Positions 24,186 through 34,867 of a stretch of DNA of 64,000 nt are shown in pieces. Position 1 is the first letter of the stretch; every line of letters starts with the position of its first letter. The notes beneath the pieces were generated by a model. That model ran no database searches. It was not told where the DNA came from and was given only the letters and a program-made list of their open reading frames with translations. Source of the stretch: Hemerocallis citrina (taxonomy: Eukaryota; Streptophyta; Magnoliopsida; Asparagales; Asphodelaceae); contig CM030364.1 of NCBI GenBank assembly GCA_017893485.1, positions 244,665,818 through 244,729,817 of the forward strand, read 5' to 3'. The translations under genes were made by a program, and so were the position numbers.

Positions 24186-24915
24186 TGTTGGGACTGAGGC
24201 GTCAACAAATACCCATTGTCACAGCAGAACTAAACAGAGCAATGAGAAAGTCGAAGTAGGTGAGACGAATCAATTGAGCAATCAAGTAGATCCACCAATC
24301 CAACACAAATACAACAAGAATTTATCCCGGTTAGCTTTTGTTTAATTCGGAAAAATATAGGGATATCTGATATTCAACTAGAAGAGATTACAAGGAGTTA
24401 ATGATTCACTCAATACAAGGAATTAAACTCACTCACCAAGAACTATCTCTCTCTCAAGTCTCTCTTTGCAATGGAGAAAATATCAATGAAGTACTCTACT
24501 CTCATATTGGAGGAGTTTACAATATGTATAGAAGAATAGAGAGAACCTTAAGTTTAATCTTGATTCTCAGTCATCCAATATAACCTGGAGAAGAAGTAAT
24601 TGAATAAGATCCATACGATCTGACTTGGAGTTGGAGATTGGGCTGAAACGACCTAACAAATCGTGGCCCAGAAAATACACAGCGTTGCGGGTGGTCGACC
24701 ATCCCGAGACCGGTCGACCGTCCCTCTCTCGAAAAATCCCTGTACTACGAGCGGTTGGGGTGTGCGGTCAACTGTCCTCAAGACCGGTAGATTGTCACCT
24801 TCTCTGATTGTTGTTGTTGTTATTTTCTCTTCTACTTTTTCGACGCTTCAACCTCCGTGCTTTATCTTACCTTCTTCTAATTTGAACCACGAGTATTCAA
24901 GACACATTCCTAACA
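24186..24915 (-). repeat. Element B right LTR
   Basis: 730 bp, TGTTGGG to CCTAACA, followed by CTTAT. The uninterrupted copy at 24497 shows the target sequence into which element A jumped in the other LTR. Contains GGTCGACCAT and GGTCGACCGT (24692-24722). Confidence 0.85.
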
Positions 24916-24920
24916 CTTAT

Positions 24921-25899
24921 TTATTTCAGACACTAGGAGGATATGAGTGGTCCTGTGTGCATAAAACCTGCAGTAACCATACTTAGTCCATAATAAGGAA
25001 GAGATACATTGGCGAGAAGATAAGAAAAGGGTATTATCTAAATATGAAGTGCATACAGTTTTACAACAACTACAGAAGTAATTTATATTGAAGTGTACTA
25101 TACTGTTTTACAAGAACTTTGTTCCTTCACTTATCTAGCATAATGTGAATTTTCTGACATGCGGAGTATTATTTGAAATATGTTTAGTATGCCATAATGG
25201 ATCATATACTTTTCCTTGTTATCAGTTATATATTCTCTCTTAAGTAAATTACATTATGTCTATTTTATTTTCAAAGCAGGTTAAGTAGGAAATTTTGTAC
25301 ATGACCTTTTTAATTCTCTATTAGCTAGTAAGCATTTGTATTTGCTTGCTCCTAAATGAAATGGACTGGAAGAGTAACTACTTATTAGAGTTACTTATGA
25401 CATTTTTAAAATTACAGGAAGGTGTCCGTCAAGTAGATTCAGACACTACAAGCATCACACTTTGGCATCAAAGTGTTAGACTGATATATGCAAATTCCCA
25501 CAATTTTGTTAGTAGTTATGTACTGCGCTTGACTTGGGTTGACAAGTACGGGCTGTAATAGTGGCCAAGTCGGAGTACTATGTATAATATTTTGGAGACA
25601 GAATAATGTAAAACTTTACTGGTTAAGATAATGTTAAATACTAAGTTATGGATATGCATATAACTGATATATGCACCTTTTTTGAATTTATATGTATATA
25701 TGTTTATCATGCACTTGTAAGGTCAGTGAGGTTCTGGATGAGTATCATACTGATATATGCAAAACTTGTTCGATATTTTATATACATGTGGTGTTCAGCA
25801 GGTATCCTGTTCGGGATTATAAGCATTATATACTAATGACTGGTATCCTGTTCAAGATTATAAGCACATATACTAAGGAGAGACTGGCAAAATTTTCAG
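24921..25899. other. Unique spacer, possible old host intron/exon sequence
   Basis: No transposon signature. Several short open stretches follow TTTCAG or TTACAG (for example after 24930 and 25419), which could be acceptor sites of a degraded host gene, but none matches a protein I know. A 30-bp duplication with GGTATCCTGTTC lies at 25801-25870. Confidence 0.3.
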
Positions 25900-25964
25900 T
25901 GATTTTGATGTTGATTTAGCGTGTGGCGCTCTGAAATGCAATGTAAAAGACGTTACTGAGCTAG
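25900..25964 (+). pseudogene. Possible host exon piece left of element C
   Basis: After the acceptor-like ATTTTCAG the frame reads DFDVDLACGALKCNVKDVTE. On the other side of element C (37781-37843) the sequence reads LTNLYQLVRLIVPSNKYELK and then TGA. Removing element C and a 4-base irregularity would join the two into one C-terminal coding piece. I do not recognise the protein. Confidence 0.2.
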
Positions 25965-25969
25965 CTTAC

Positions 25970-26552
25970 TGATGTGGGTCGGATGACGTGGCCCCTCCTG
26001 GGCCACAGGATTCCCTCAGGAAGCATACATCACCGGATCATCCAGATCCGCCACGTCAGCGTCAGAAAACCGCCCGGGCCTCTGCCACGTCAGCTTGGAA
26101 ACCGTCCGGGTCTCTGCAACGTCAGTCCTATACTGCTCGGGTTTCCACCGCTTCAGGGCCACGGGCAACCAAGTCCAGACCCGACCCCAAACGGGTCCAG
26201 ACCCGGTTGACTTCTCCTATAAATACCAGACCCTCTCCCCCTGACTGAGTAATGAATCTTTCCTACTCAAAACCCTAGTTACTGTTATTCTCTCTCAGTA
26301 GCTGACTAGATCGTTGGAGAGTCTGCCACTGGGACCAACCCCGGTGTTCCTAGACCGTCTGCAGGTACACGAGACCTCGGATCCGAGCCTCCTGATCCGA
26401 GCCGAGCATCCAGCCTCCACCTCACTACCGCCTACTTCCGTACCGTTCGCCCGGCTGAGGGTCGCCCACACCGGAGCTCCCTCCACCAATACAAATCGAG
26501 TAAGAACTCACACCTGGGGCATCCACACGCCTCCCAAAAACAAACCGCGTCA
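25970..26552 (+). repeat. Element C LTR1
   Basis: 583 bp. Carries TATAAATA at 26218-26225 as a likely promoter, then repeated CACGTCAGC elements upstream. Ends CCGCGTCA just before the primer site. Confidence 0.9.
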
Positions 26553-26555
26553 GGT

Positions 26556-26573
26556 TGGCACTGTCTGTGGGAA
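26556..26573 (+). promoter_or_regulatory. Primer binding site of element C
   Basis: TGGCACTGTCTGTGGGAA lies three bases after LTR1. It is a variant of the TGGCGCCGTCTGTGGGAA-type site seen in Tat-lineage elements. Confidence 0.7.
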
Positions 26574-26637
26574 GCTTCCTATTGCAGACACCAGCCCGAG
26601 CTCAGCCATCAACGGTACCCCGTCAACCCGAGCTCAC

Positions 26638-28096
26638 ATGGTGCCCAAAGCCACGAGAGCTGTTACCTCAGCGCGTCGGTAGGACGTGCCTCCACAGGGC
26701 ATCGGAGCCAACGCTCAGGCATCCAACAACCCAGGGGTCAGTCACAGACTCCAACCGAGTGCCTCCCATCCGATCCAACCCGACCTGCGGGGGGTAATCC
26801 AGAATCGACAGGCAAGCCAAAGTAGGGGAGGGGCCGCTTCCAACTCGGCCCCGAACCATCCCAAACCTCTGTTCCAAGGGCAGGGGCCGGCACTCAGCCG
26901 CATCGGCCGGTGCCCACCGGCTCAGCAAAACCGAGCCGAGAGAGTCCCACTCACCCACCAGGAGTTTCAAGACTTCCGGAAAGAAATCATGGAGGCCATC
27001 CGGGGAACCCCCGTCGATGAAGACGTCTGCCACTCACTCCTGGTCAGATGCCGAAGCCAGCATGTCTCGCGTCCCGACGGTCCAGCTGGAGTATGACGAC
27101 GATATCTTGAAGTGCCTCCAAGAAATGGAGGACCGCTTCGGCCACTTCGAGGACGGTGGGCCGAGACCGGCCCAGGGATACAAGCCCATCCGACCTCCTT
27201 TTTCCACCACCATCTTGTGGGCGGAAATACCCCGGAACTTCTGCCCACCTCAATTCGAGACTTATGACGGGGAGGGCGATCCTGCTGATCACATGGAGGG
27301 CTTCAAAACCCTCATGATGATTCACAGCGCATCGGATCCCCTCCTGTGCCGTGCCTCCCCTGCCACCCTTCGGGGTCCGGCTCGGGAATGGTTCTCGATG
27401 CTCACCTTCGGCTCCATCCATTCCTTCGACCAAATGGAGGGCAACTTCCTCCCCACTTTGTAACTAGCCGAAAGGCTGAAAGGACAAGTGCGTCCCTACT
27501 TGGCCTCCGACAGAAGGAAGGAGAGTCGCTCCGGGTGTTCGTCCGAAGATTCACCGCTGAGGCGAGATCGGTCTCCTCCTTCCACCTAGGGGTCGCCTCG
27601 GCAGCATTCCGGCACAACGTCCGTCATGGACAGCTGAAGGCCTCCATAGCGAAGAGGCCCCCTGATAGATTTCCCCGACCTCCTCAATAGGGTCGAAAAG
27701 TACATCCGAGCTGAGGAGGCCCTGAATCCAGAGGACTCGAAAGAAATCCCTGGGAAGGGGAAGTGCAAGGCCGACGAGGTCGACCCAGCAAAGAAAGTTC
27801 CAAGAGACGGGGGCGCCGCCAAGAGGATTCCTCTGGTCCCTCTCTTCGAGAGATACACTCCGCTGACGCAGAACGTGTCGAAAATTCTCTTAGTGATCGA
27901 AGACAGGCACCTCGTGCAATTCCCCCCTCGGCCGAACAGCAACAACAGCAAGAAGAGGGATCAGCGGTTCTACTGCCGGTTCCACCGGGACAACGGGCAC
28001 GACACGGATCATTGCCGTGCCCTGAAGGACGAGATCGAGACCCTCATCCAGCGAGGGTACCTCCGGGAGTTCAAACGGGAAGATGCTCGGGCCTAG
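26638..28096 (+). pseudogene. Gag of element C (frameshifted)
   Basis: From MVPKATRAVTSARR at 26638, an in-frame TAG follows at 26680. The frame then goes on through LTHQEFQDFRKEIMEAIRG and moves by frameshift to PPQFETYDGEGDPADHMEGF and LRGPAREWFSMLT (retrotransposon gag core, about 27240-27420). A second frameshift gives TSASLLGLRQKEGESLRVFV (27482 onward) and a third leads to the C-terminal basic part. The latter ends in a knuckle-like CRFHRDNGHDTDHC (about 27978-28019) and LIQRGYLREF. These blocks are diagnostic of Tat/Ogre-type Gag. At least three frameshifts and one stop make it inactive. Confidence 0.75.
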
Positions 28097-28199
28097 AGGG
28101 ATACGAGGAACAGGGGGCTTCCCCTCCTCCTCGAGCGCCCAGACAGTGCCCCGAGCGGGACCAGGAGCCTGAAGAACCCGAGGGTCAGGCCATCTTACA

Positions 28200-28811
28200 T
28201 TGCGACCACGGAGGGCCAATGGGAGGGTATTCCAACACCTCCTGCAAGGCGTTCGTCCGGGAAGTCAACGCCGTCCCGGGCCCCCTCTCCCCCCAGGTCC
28301 AGCAACTCCCTGTCTCCTTCTCAGGGGAAGACCTGGAAGGCGTTCAGCTCCCGCACTGCGATGAACTCGTTGTTAGCCTCAGCATGGCGAACTTTGAAGT
28401 CCGGCGCATCCTCATTGACAACGGAAGTTCGGTGAACATCCACTTTCTAGAAGCCTTTGAGAACTTGAAGCTCTCCCGAGATAAGCTAAAACCAGCCGGA
28501 TACACTTTGCATGGATTCTCCGGCGTCCCGGTGCCAATAGAAGGGATCGTCACTTTAGACGTCACAGCTGGTACGACCCCACAACGAAGGGCCGAGTCAA
28601 TGGACTTCATGGTTGTCAACGTCAAGGTGGCTTACAATGCCACACTCGGTCGTCCCGGACTCTGCTCTCTCCAGGCTGTTCTCTCGGCCTACCACCAGAA
28701 AATGAAGTTCCCTACCAACACTGGTGTTGGAATTGTCCGAGGAAACCAAGAAGCTGCACGATCGTGCTACATGACGGCGATCGGGGGCGGGGTATTCCCC
28801 CTCGAGCCTCC
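28200..28811 (+). pseudogene. Aspartic protease of element C
   Basis: The frame reads GGYSNTSCKAFVREVN, then VVSLSMANFEVRRILIDNGS, with the catalytic D at 28417-28419 in D-N-G-S in place of the usual D-T/S-G. It then goes on through GFSGVPVPIEGIVTLDV and YNATLGRPGL, the C-terminal flap and helix region typical of Gypsy protease. Its N-terminus overlaps Gag in another frame, and the frame then enters the tandem array where pol should start. Confidence 0.75.
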
Positions 28812-29100
28812 CTTACAAGCTTACCGCTCGGTGCTCGGATAGCACCGCGAGCCAGAAAAGCTTCTCTTACAAGCTTACGGCTCCGCGCTCGGATAGCACC
28901 GCGAGCCAGAAAAGCTTCTCTTACAAGCTTACGGCTCCGCGCTCGGATAGCACCGCGAGCCAGAAAAGCTTCTCTTACAAACTTACGGCTCAGCGCTCGG
29001 ATAGCATCGCGAGCCAGAAAAGCTTCTCTTACAAGCTTACGGCTCGGCGCTCGGATAGCATCGCGAGCCAGAAAAGCCTCCCTTACAAGCTTACGGACTG
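28812..29100 (+). repeat. 54-bp tandem array (about 5 copies)
   Basis: Unit begins TTACAAGCTTACGGCTCC and contains GCTCGGATAGCACCGCGAGC. Because 54 is divisible by three, one frame encodes an 18-residue repeat (LTSLRLRARIAPRARKAS-like) without stops from 28764 to 29279. It sits exactly where the pol region would follow the protease. Confidence 0.85.
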
Positions 29101-29116
29101 GCGATCGGATATATCC

Positions 29117-30793
29117 GTACCGTCTTCCTGAGAACAAGTATGGGTGCTCGACGTCGGCCCCGAGCACGGCCGAGGCTTTCTTCAAAGCACCTCGACCATC
29201 ACGCTCAGCGGCGACCTTCAGCCATGCCCATTACCGGCTTTCTCCCCTGTGTGGGGCTCAGCATCTGCCCCTGGCATAGGTTGGAGCTTCTTCAAGCTGA
29301 TTAACCCATGTGCACGGCAGGTGACCACCAGCCACGCCCGTACCGTCTTCCTGAGAATAAGTGTGGGGGCTCGACGTCGACCCTGAGCACGGCCGAGGCT
29401 TTCTTCAAAGCACCTCGACCATCACGCTCGACGGCGACCTACAGCCACGCCTATTACCGGCTTTCTCCCCAGTGTGGGGGCTCGGCATCTGCTCCTAGCA
29501 TAGGTTGGGGCTTCTTCAAGCTGATCAACCCATGCGCACGGCGGTAACCTGCCAGCCACGCCCGTACTGTCTTCCTGAGAACAAGTGTGGGGGCTCGATG
29601 TTGACCCCGAGCACGGCCGAGGCTTTCTTCAAAGCACCTCGACCATCACGCTCGGCGGCAGACCTTCAACCACGCCCATTACCGGCTTTCTCCCCGGTGT
29701 GGGGGCTCGGCATCTACCCCTGGCATAGGTTGGGGCTTCTTCAAGCTGATCAAACCATGCGCACGGCGGCAACCGCCAGCCACGCCCGTACCGTCTTCCT
29801 GAGAACAAGTGTGGGGGCTCGACGTCGACCCCGAGCATAGCCGAGGCTTTCTTCAAAGCACCTCAACCATCACGCTCGACGGCGACCTTCAGCCATGCCC
29901 ATTACTGGCTTTCTCCCCGTTGTGGGGGCTCGGCATCTGCCCCGGGCATAGGTTGGGGCTTCTTCAAGCTGATCAACTCATGCGCACGGTGGCAACCGCC
30001 AGCCACGCTCGTACCGTCTTCCTGAGAACAAGTGTGGGGGCTCGACATCGATCCCGAGCACGGCCGGGGCTTTCTTCAAAGCACCTCGACCATCACGCTC
30101 GGTGGCGACCTTCAGCCACGTCCATTACCAGCTTTCTCCCAGGTGTGGGGGCTCGGCATCTGCTCCTGGCATAGGTTGGGGCTTCTTCAAGCTGATCAAC
30201 CCATGCGCAAGGTGGCAAGCGCCAGCCACGCCCGTACCGTCTTCCTGAGAACAAGTGTGGGGGCTCGACATCGACCCCGAGCACGGCCCGGGGCTTTCTT
30301 CAAAGCACCTCGACCATCACGCTCGGCGACAACCTTCAGCCACGCCCATTACCGGCTTTTTCCCCGGTGTGGGGGCTCGGTATCTGCCCCTGGCATAAGT
30401 TGGGGCTTCTTCAAGCTGATCAACCCATGCGCACGGCGGCAACCGCCAACCACGCCCATATCGTCTTTCTGAGAACAAGTGTCGGGGCTCGTCGTCGACC
30501 CCGAGCAAGGCCGAGGCTTTCTTCAAAGTACCTCGACCATCACGCTCAGCGACGACCTTCAGCCACGCCCATTACCGGCTTTCTCCCTGGTGTGGGGGCT
30601 CGGCATCTGCCCTTGACATAGGTTGGGGCTTCTTCAAACTGATCAACCCATGCGCACGGCGGCAACCACCAGCCACGCCCGTACCGTCTTCCTAAGAACA
30701 AGTGCAGGGGCCCGTCGATGACCCCGAGCAAGGCCGAGGCTTTCTTCAAAGCACCTCGACCATTATGCTCGATGACGACCTTTAGTCACGACT
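29117..30793 (+). repeat. 223/224-bp tandem array (about 7.5 copies)
   Basis: Units start with GTACCGTCTTCCTGAGAA at 29117, 29340, 29564, 29788, 30011, 30234, 30458 and 30681. Each has TTCTTCAAAGCACCTCGACC and GGCATAGGTTGGGGCTTCTT. The very even period implies unequal exchange or slippage. The arginine/proline-rich ORFs across it are by-products of high GC content. Confidence 0.9.
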
Positions 30794-31820
30794 AGTTCAG
30801 CAAAATTTTCATTAAGGTTTAGAGCGTCCGCCTTCGGCAGATGCCCCGAGCCTTAGGTCAATTGGTTGACCCTCCTCTCACCTGCGAACAACTCGGGGTT
30901 TGTAGCTTTCGCGAGCCAAAACTCCGAACTGTTCGAGGACGGCAGGGGAGCCACCGACCCTCGGCTCTCTCCTACCCTCCGAACCAATCGGTCGGCCCAA
31001 TACTCACCAACGAACAACCCGGGGTCTTACGGCCCTCAAGAGCAAAACCCCTGAATTGTTTGATGGTGACTGGTGAACCTCCAATCTGGAGCCCTCAGAG
31101 AAATTTTAATATTGGGGTGCCCACCTTCGGCAGGCACCCTAGTTGAGTGAGATCAGACACACACACTTCTTGACAACCAGCAAGGGGGAGTGGGGGTTAT
31201 ATAGCCCCCTGAGGCACACAGTTATTGCGTCTAGGAATGCCAAACGGCGGAAGGCGAAACGTCGCCATAAATACTCACAGGGAGGCAAAACGTCGCCATT
31301 AATGACTTATCGAAAGACGAAACGCCGCTGCGTATGCGCCCATTGCAGCAAGTCACTTCGGCGGTGACCTCCTGCCATGCCGAGTTCGGCAATCGTACTC
31401 GCCCAATAAGACTCAAGGTTCAAGAAATCGAATACTCTTATTATTTCTCATTGCTTACAACTCAATGAACGTCGGTACAAAGACAATGCACAGCTTACAA
31501 CTCACTCACATCCGGCTTAAAATTCGAATTCGGCGCTCCCTTTGAGGCTCCTCTCACACTCGGCCGGACCAACCAGGAAAGAGACCCCTGCCACCGAGCT
31601 TCCTGCATCGTCTGGCTGGGCGCCCTCCAATAAAAATGTCGGAGACCGCTCCGGGGTCGAGTTGCTCGCCTCCTCGATCAAACCCGCGCCCTAACACCAG
31701 CTTCAGCCTGCGGATCCCCAGCTCTTTCTCAACAACGGCCTCACAAAGGAAAGACTCCGAAGCCGACCGCCCACTTGAGGCATCCGAGATGGACCAATCC
31801 GTCTCGATTACCCACCAGTT
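30794..31820. other. Non-coding internal part of element C
   Basis: GC-rich sequence between the 224-bp array and the antisense ORF, with scattered CCTTCGGCAG and AAACGTCGCC short repeats. No protein domain is visible on either strand. Confidence 0.5.
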
Positions 31821-31821
31821 C

Positions 31822-32016
31822 TAGTCGGCTATGGCTTTCTTCAGACGAGCCACCTCCAGACCGAGCTCCCTAGACTTGTTTAGAAAATAATTGATGCGGC
31901 CGCTCGGTCCCGAGCCTGTTTTTGCTGGCGAGCCAGAGCTGCCTCCATGGCCTCCTTCCCGGCTCGGACCAGGGATTCCTCGGCGGAAACAGGGTCGGCA
32001 AACCAAGACCTCGCGC
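31822..32016 (-). other. Possible further exon of the antisense ORF
   Basis: After TTGTCTTTTGATAG (acceptor-like, minus strand) the frame gives WFADPVSAEESLVRAGKEAM and continues as an A/Q/R-rich helix. It resembles an additional coiled-coil exon, but the upstream exon ends in a stop at 32237-32239 and no donor connects the two with certainty. Confidence 0.25.
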
Positions 32017-32236
32017 GTCTATCAAAAGACAAGAGAAAACAAACAGTCACAAGGGAGAACTATAAAATGTGCAGGTTACGAAGCCTTGGCCAAAAAAGTA
32101 TATTTCATTATTACTTTCAAAAATAGGGATACAAAACTGCGGTGGCCAGTCCGCACGAGGCATGTACATTCAAAAAAGAGAAACCCTAGTCTATGCTTGA
32201 GAGGGGGTGGCACCTCATCGTCAGCATGGTCGCCCC

Positions 32237-34548
32237 TCATCTCCTCGCCACCGGGAGTCGCAGAAGGTCCGGCTGCCAACAGTAGTGGAGGTGATCCACG
32301 TTCTGCTCCGGGTAGATCCTCCAGAAGTGCTCCTTGACCTGGTCGTATGCCTCGTCTTGCGCCATGATCAGGGCCTCCGCCGACGCAGCCTCCATCCTCG
32401 CCAAGGCCTTCCGCCCCTTCTCCGCCTCCTCTTCGATCCTTTCCTTAAGGCGATCGACGTTCCTTCTTGTGATGCTCAAAGATCGAGGCCATCTGGGCCT
32501 CGTGGATGACCGCCATGCTCTGAGCCTCCTTCAGATCGTCGGTCACCTTGTTCAACTCGCAGAGATACTTCTCCGCGTTCCTCCTCTCCACAATGATCTC
32601 CCTTTCCAAGCACTTTTGGAAGTGCTGCCCGTTGAGCATCGCCTGTCCGAAGGAGAAAAGTTAGAAAAAATTCCACTAAGATCAAACCATATACAAACAC
32701 AAAGTCTCAAGCACTTACCGAGACCGACGCCTGAGACCAGTGCATGTAGGCCCGGTCAGCCGTCTGCGATGCCAGCGCCATCCGATCCCTCTCGGTGGTA
32801 GCTTTCGTGACGAACTCAACGGCCACGGGACTCTCGAGCAGAGTTTCCCCCTGTACGATCGACCAGTCGGTAGCGAAGGGCCGCAGCCCCTGTTGCCCCA
32901 CCATCTGCTCGGCAGTGGGACGAGGTGGGGGAATTCTCTTCCCTGGGGCTTCGACAGTTTTGCCCGAACTGCCCCCTGCATCCCGAGGCGCCTTCGGCGT
33001 ATGGGAGGGATCCTTCTTGGCCTTCTTCACGGGAGAAGGCTGCTCGGCTACCGGGGCTGGTCCCTTGCCAGACCCCCCAGCTTGGGCGGCCAGCTTCTCC
33101 TGCTCCGCCTTCTTCCTCTTCTCCGCTCTCGCCTTCGCGGCGAAGGCTAGCAAGGCATGCCTGTCATCCACCTGCTTGGAAGTCATCTATGCAAAAATAA
33201 AAGAAGGGGGGCTAATGTTAACACGAAGGCAAAAAGATGCAAAAATTTAGAACGAAACATACTAGGGTCAGCTGGGCTCAGTCCGGCCCGGGCCAGGTGT
33301 AGCTCCGTCACTCGAGGCCACGCTATGCTGTGCCCCCCAACAATCTTCTCAACCCTCTTCAACTTCTTTTCCGTCAAGTCTCGGCGCTTCGGAGGTTTGT
33401 GGTTCGGCTTGAAGAAATTCCATGAGGTCGAAATCCCCCAAGACTTCTTGCTCCAGACCACGAAATATTTCTCCTTCCACCCTTTGATGGAATCCGGATG
33501 GTTGTGCATCACCTTTTTGTGCGGCCTAGGCAAGAAGTAAAATATCCCCTTCGCGTCGCCAAGCGAACTGATCCCCAAGATGGCTCGGAAGTAGGTCAAC
33601 CTCGGTGTCACACCCTTCTCTTGGCACTTCAGAATGAAACAAATCAGGTGCTTCCAAGAGTTTGGGCCATACTGCATCGGGCATAGCTTCGCCCAATTTA
33701 AAACCCTCCTGACGAAGGGATGCAACGGCAGCCTCAGTCCCGAGACAAAGGCGTCCTCAGAAAAGATACAATAGCCCGGCGCAAGAGTTGTGGTGGGTCG
33801 AATACCTGGGGCTCGGAATGAAGACTTCAAACTCCCGAGGAATGAAGTAGGCAGCCCTCAGGATATGAAGATAGTCTGCCCTCAAGATACACGGAATGCC
33901 ATCCATCCGAATCTTTACACGGCTCTCCTCGCCCGGTACGGGAGGGACAGGGTCGATGTCTTTGATATCGTCGGGGTACATCCTGATCGACCCTGGATTT
34001 TTAAAGGAGACCGGGGGAAACTCCAAACCCGATCTAGGGGCATATTTATCCGGAGGATGGGGACAGTCCGGAAGGCTCAACTTCCTCTTCTTCCGACGAG
34101 GGCGAGCCTTCCTCTCGGGAAACGGCATCGACAAAGGTGGCAGAGGCGGAAGGTCATATCCGACCTCGACTGCCCCCCCTGCTGAGCCTTTGCCAACACC
34201 TTCCGGAGCGCCCTCCCTTTCTCCCTCATCCTCCTCATCACCCTCAACATCCTCGGCATCCTGATCCTCCTCATCACCCTTGGCATCCCACTCATCCTCA
34301 TCCTCCTCGTCCTCGTCATCCTCGACATCCCCCTCTTCCTCTTCCACCTCCTTGCCCTCGTCCACGGGCTCCTTCCCTAGTCTTCGGGATCTCAGCGGCG
34401 CCACTACGAAGACTACATCGTCACCACCGTCTGACCCTGAGTCTGTCAGGACTTCCTCCTTAACCTTATATTTACTAAGGGACGAAGACGTCTCTGACTC
34501 GGTGCGGCCCGACGAGCTAGCCTCGGATCCGGACTGAGAGCGCGGCAT
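32237..34548 (-). pseudogene. Antisense ORF of element C, putative gypsy-type transposon domain protein, with introns
   Basis: The minus strand starts MPRSQSGSEASSSGRTESE and passes a long glutamate/aspartate-rich tract (34400-34180) and a basic patch PRRKKRKL. It then gives YFIPREFEVFIPSP, and after a frameshift near 33800 LRLPLHPFVRRVLNWAKLCP and WKEKYFVVW. That is the Putative gypsy type transposon (Transposase_28-like) pattern known from Tat antisense ORFs. A 76-nt intron at 32718-32643 has GTAAGT and GGACAG ends, a CTAAC branch-like site and phase 0. A second 76-nt candidate lies at 33262-33187 (GTATGT, GCATAG), but the frame does not join cleanly across it. The C-terminus is alpha-helical and charged (32642-32237), with another frameshift near 32455. 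The function of this protein family is unknown. Confidence 0.65.
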
Positions 34549-34867
34549 TACTAAACAGAAATACTAACCTGAAGAGTATACCGTGCGATTACCGGAAAAG
34601 TTGCCGACGGCAAGTAAGATCCTGCTCTTGTAAAATTGGAAAGTGAGTAAAGAAGTGAAGAAAACAAAAATGGGGGGGGGGGGATTTATAAGGAGAAAGC
34701 AACTCCTCGATTTCTACAATTTGATCTGACCGTTGGATCTTAATCATCAAGATCTAATAGCCACTAGGATCTGGAGTCGCTTCGATTCTTGCGCTCATGA
34801 CGCCAGCAATGGGCACGAAATTACCCAACTACCCCAGGCCTTTTTCCAACAAACAAACTTTTTCCAC

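Larger units (their letters stand above)
11890..24915 (-). mobile_element. Copia element B, minus strand, internally deleted, host to element A
   Basis: Two LTRs of about 730 bp start TGTTGGG and end CCTAACA or a decayed form. The whole is bounded by a perfect 5-bp target duplication CTTAT (11885-11889 and 24916-24920). The left LTR is split by element A at 12201/22129. The internal region (22547-24185) encodes Gag and protease on the minus strand. The primer site TGGTATCAAAGC, like the initiator tRNA-Met site, lies on the minus strand at 24183-24172 next to the right LTR. No integrase, reverse transcriptase or RNase H is present, so it could only move with help from another element. Confidence 0.85.

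Noticed and set aside
28764..30621. Arginine/proline-rich proteins encoded by overlapping ORFs
   Set aside because: They follow the 54- and 224-bp tandem repeats in GC-rich DNA and have no start context or domain.
32076..33250. Plus-strand ORFs of 120-155 residues opposite the antisense gene
   Set aside because: They mirror the minus-strand coding frame in GC-rich sequence and have no recognisable motif.
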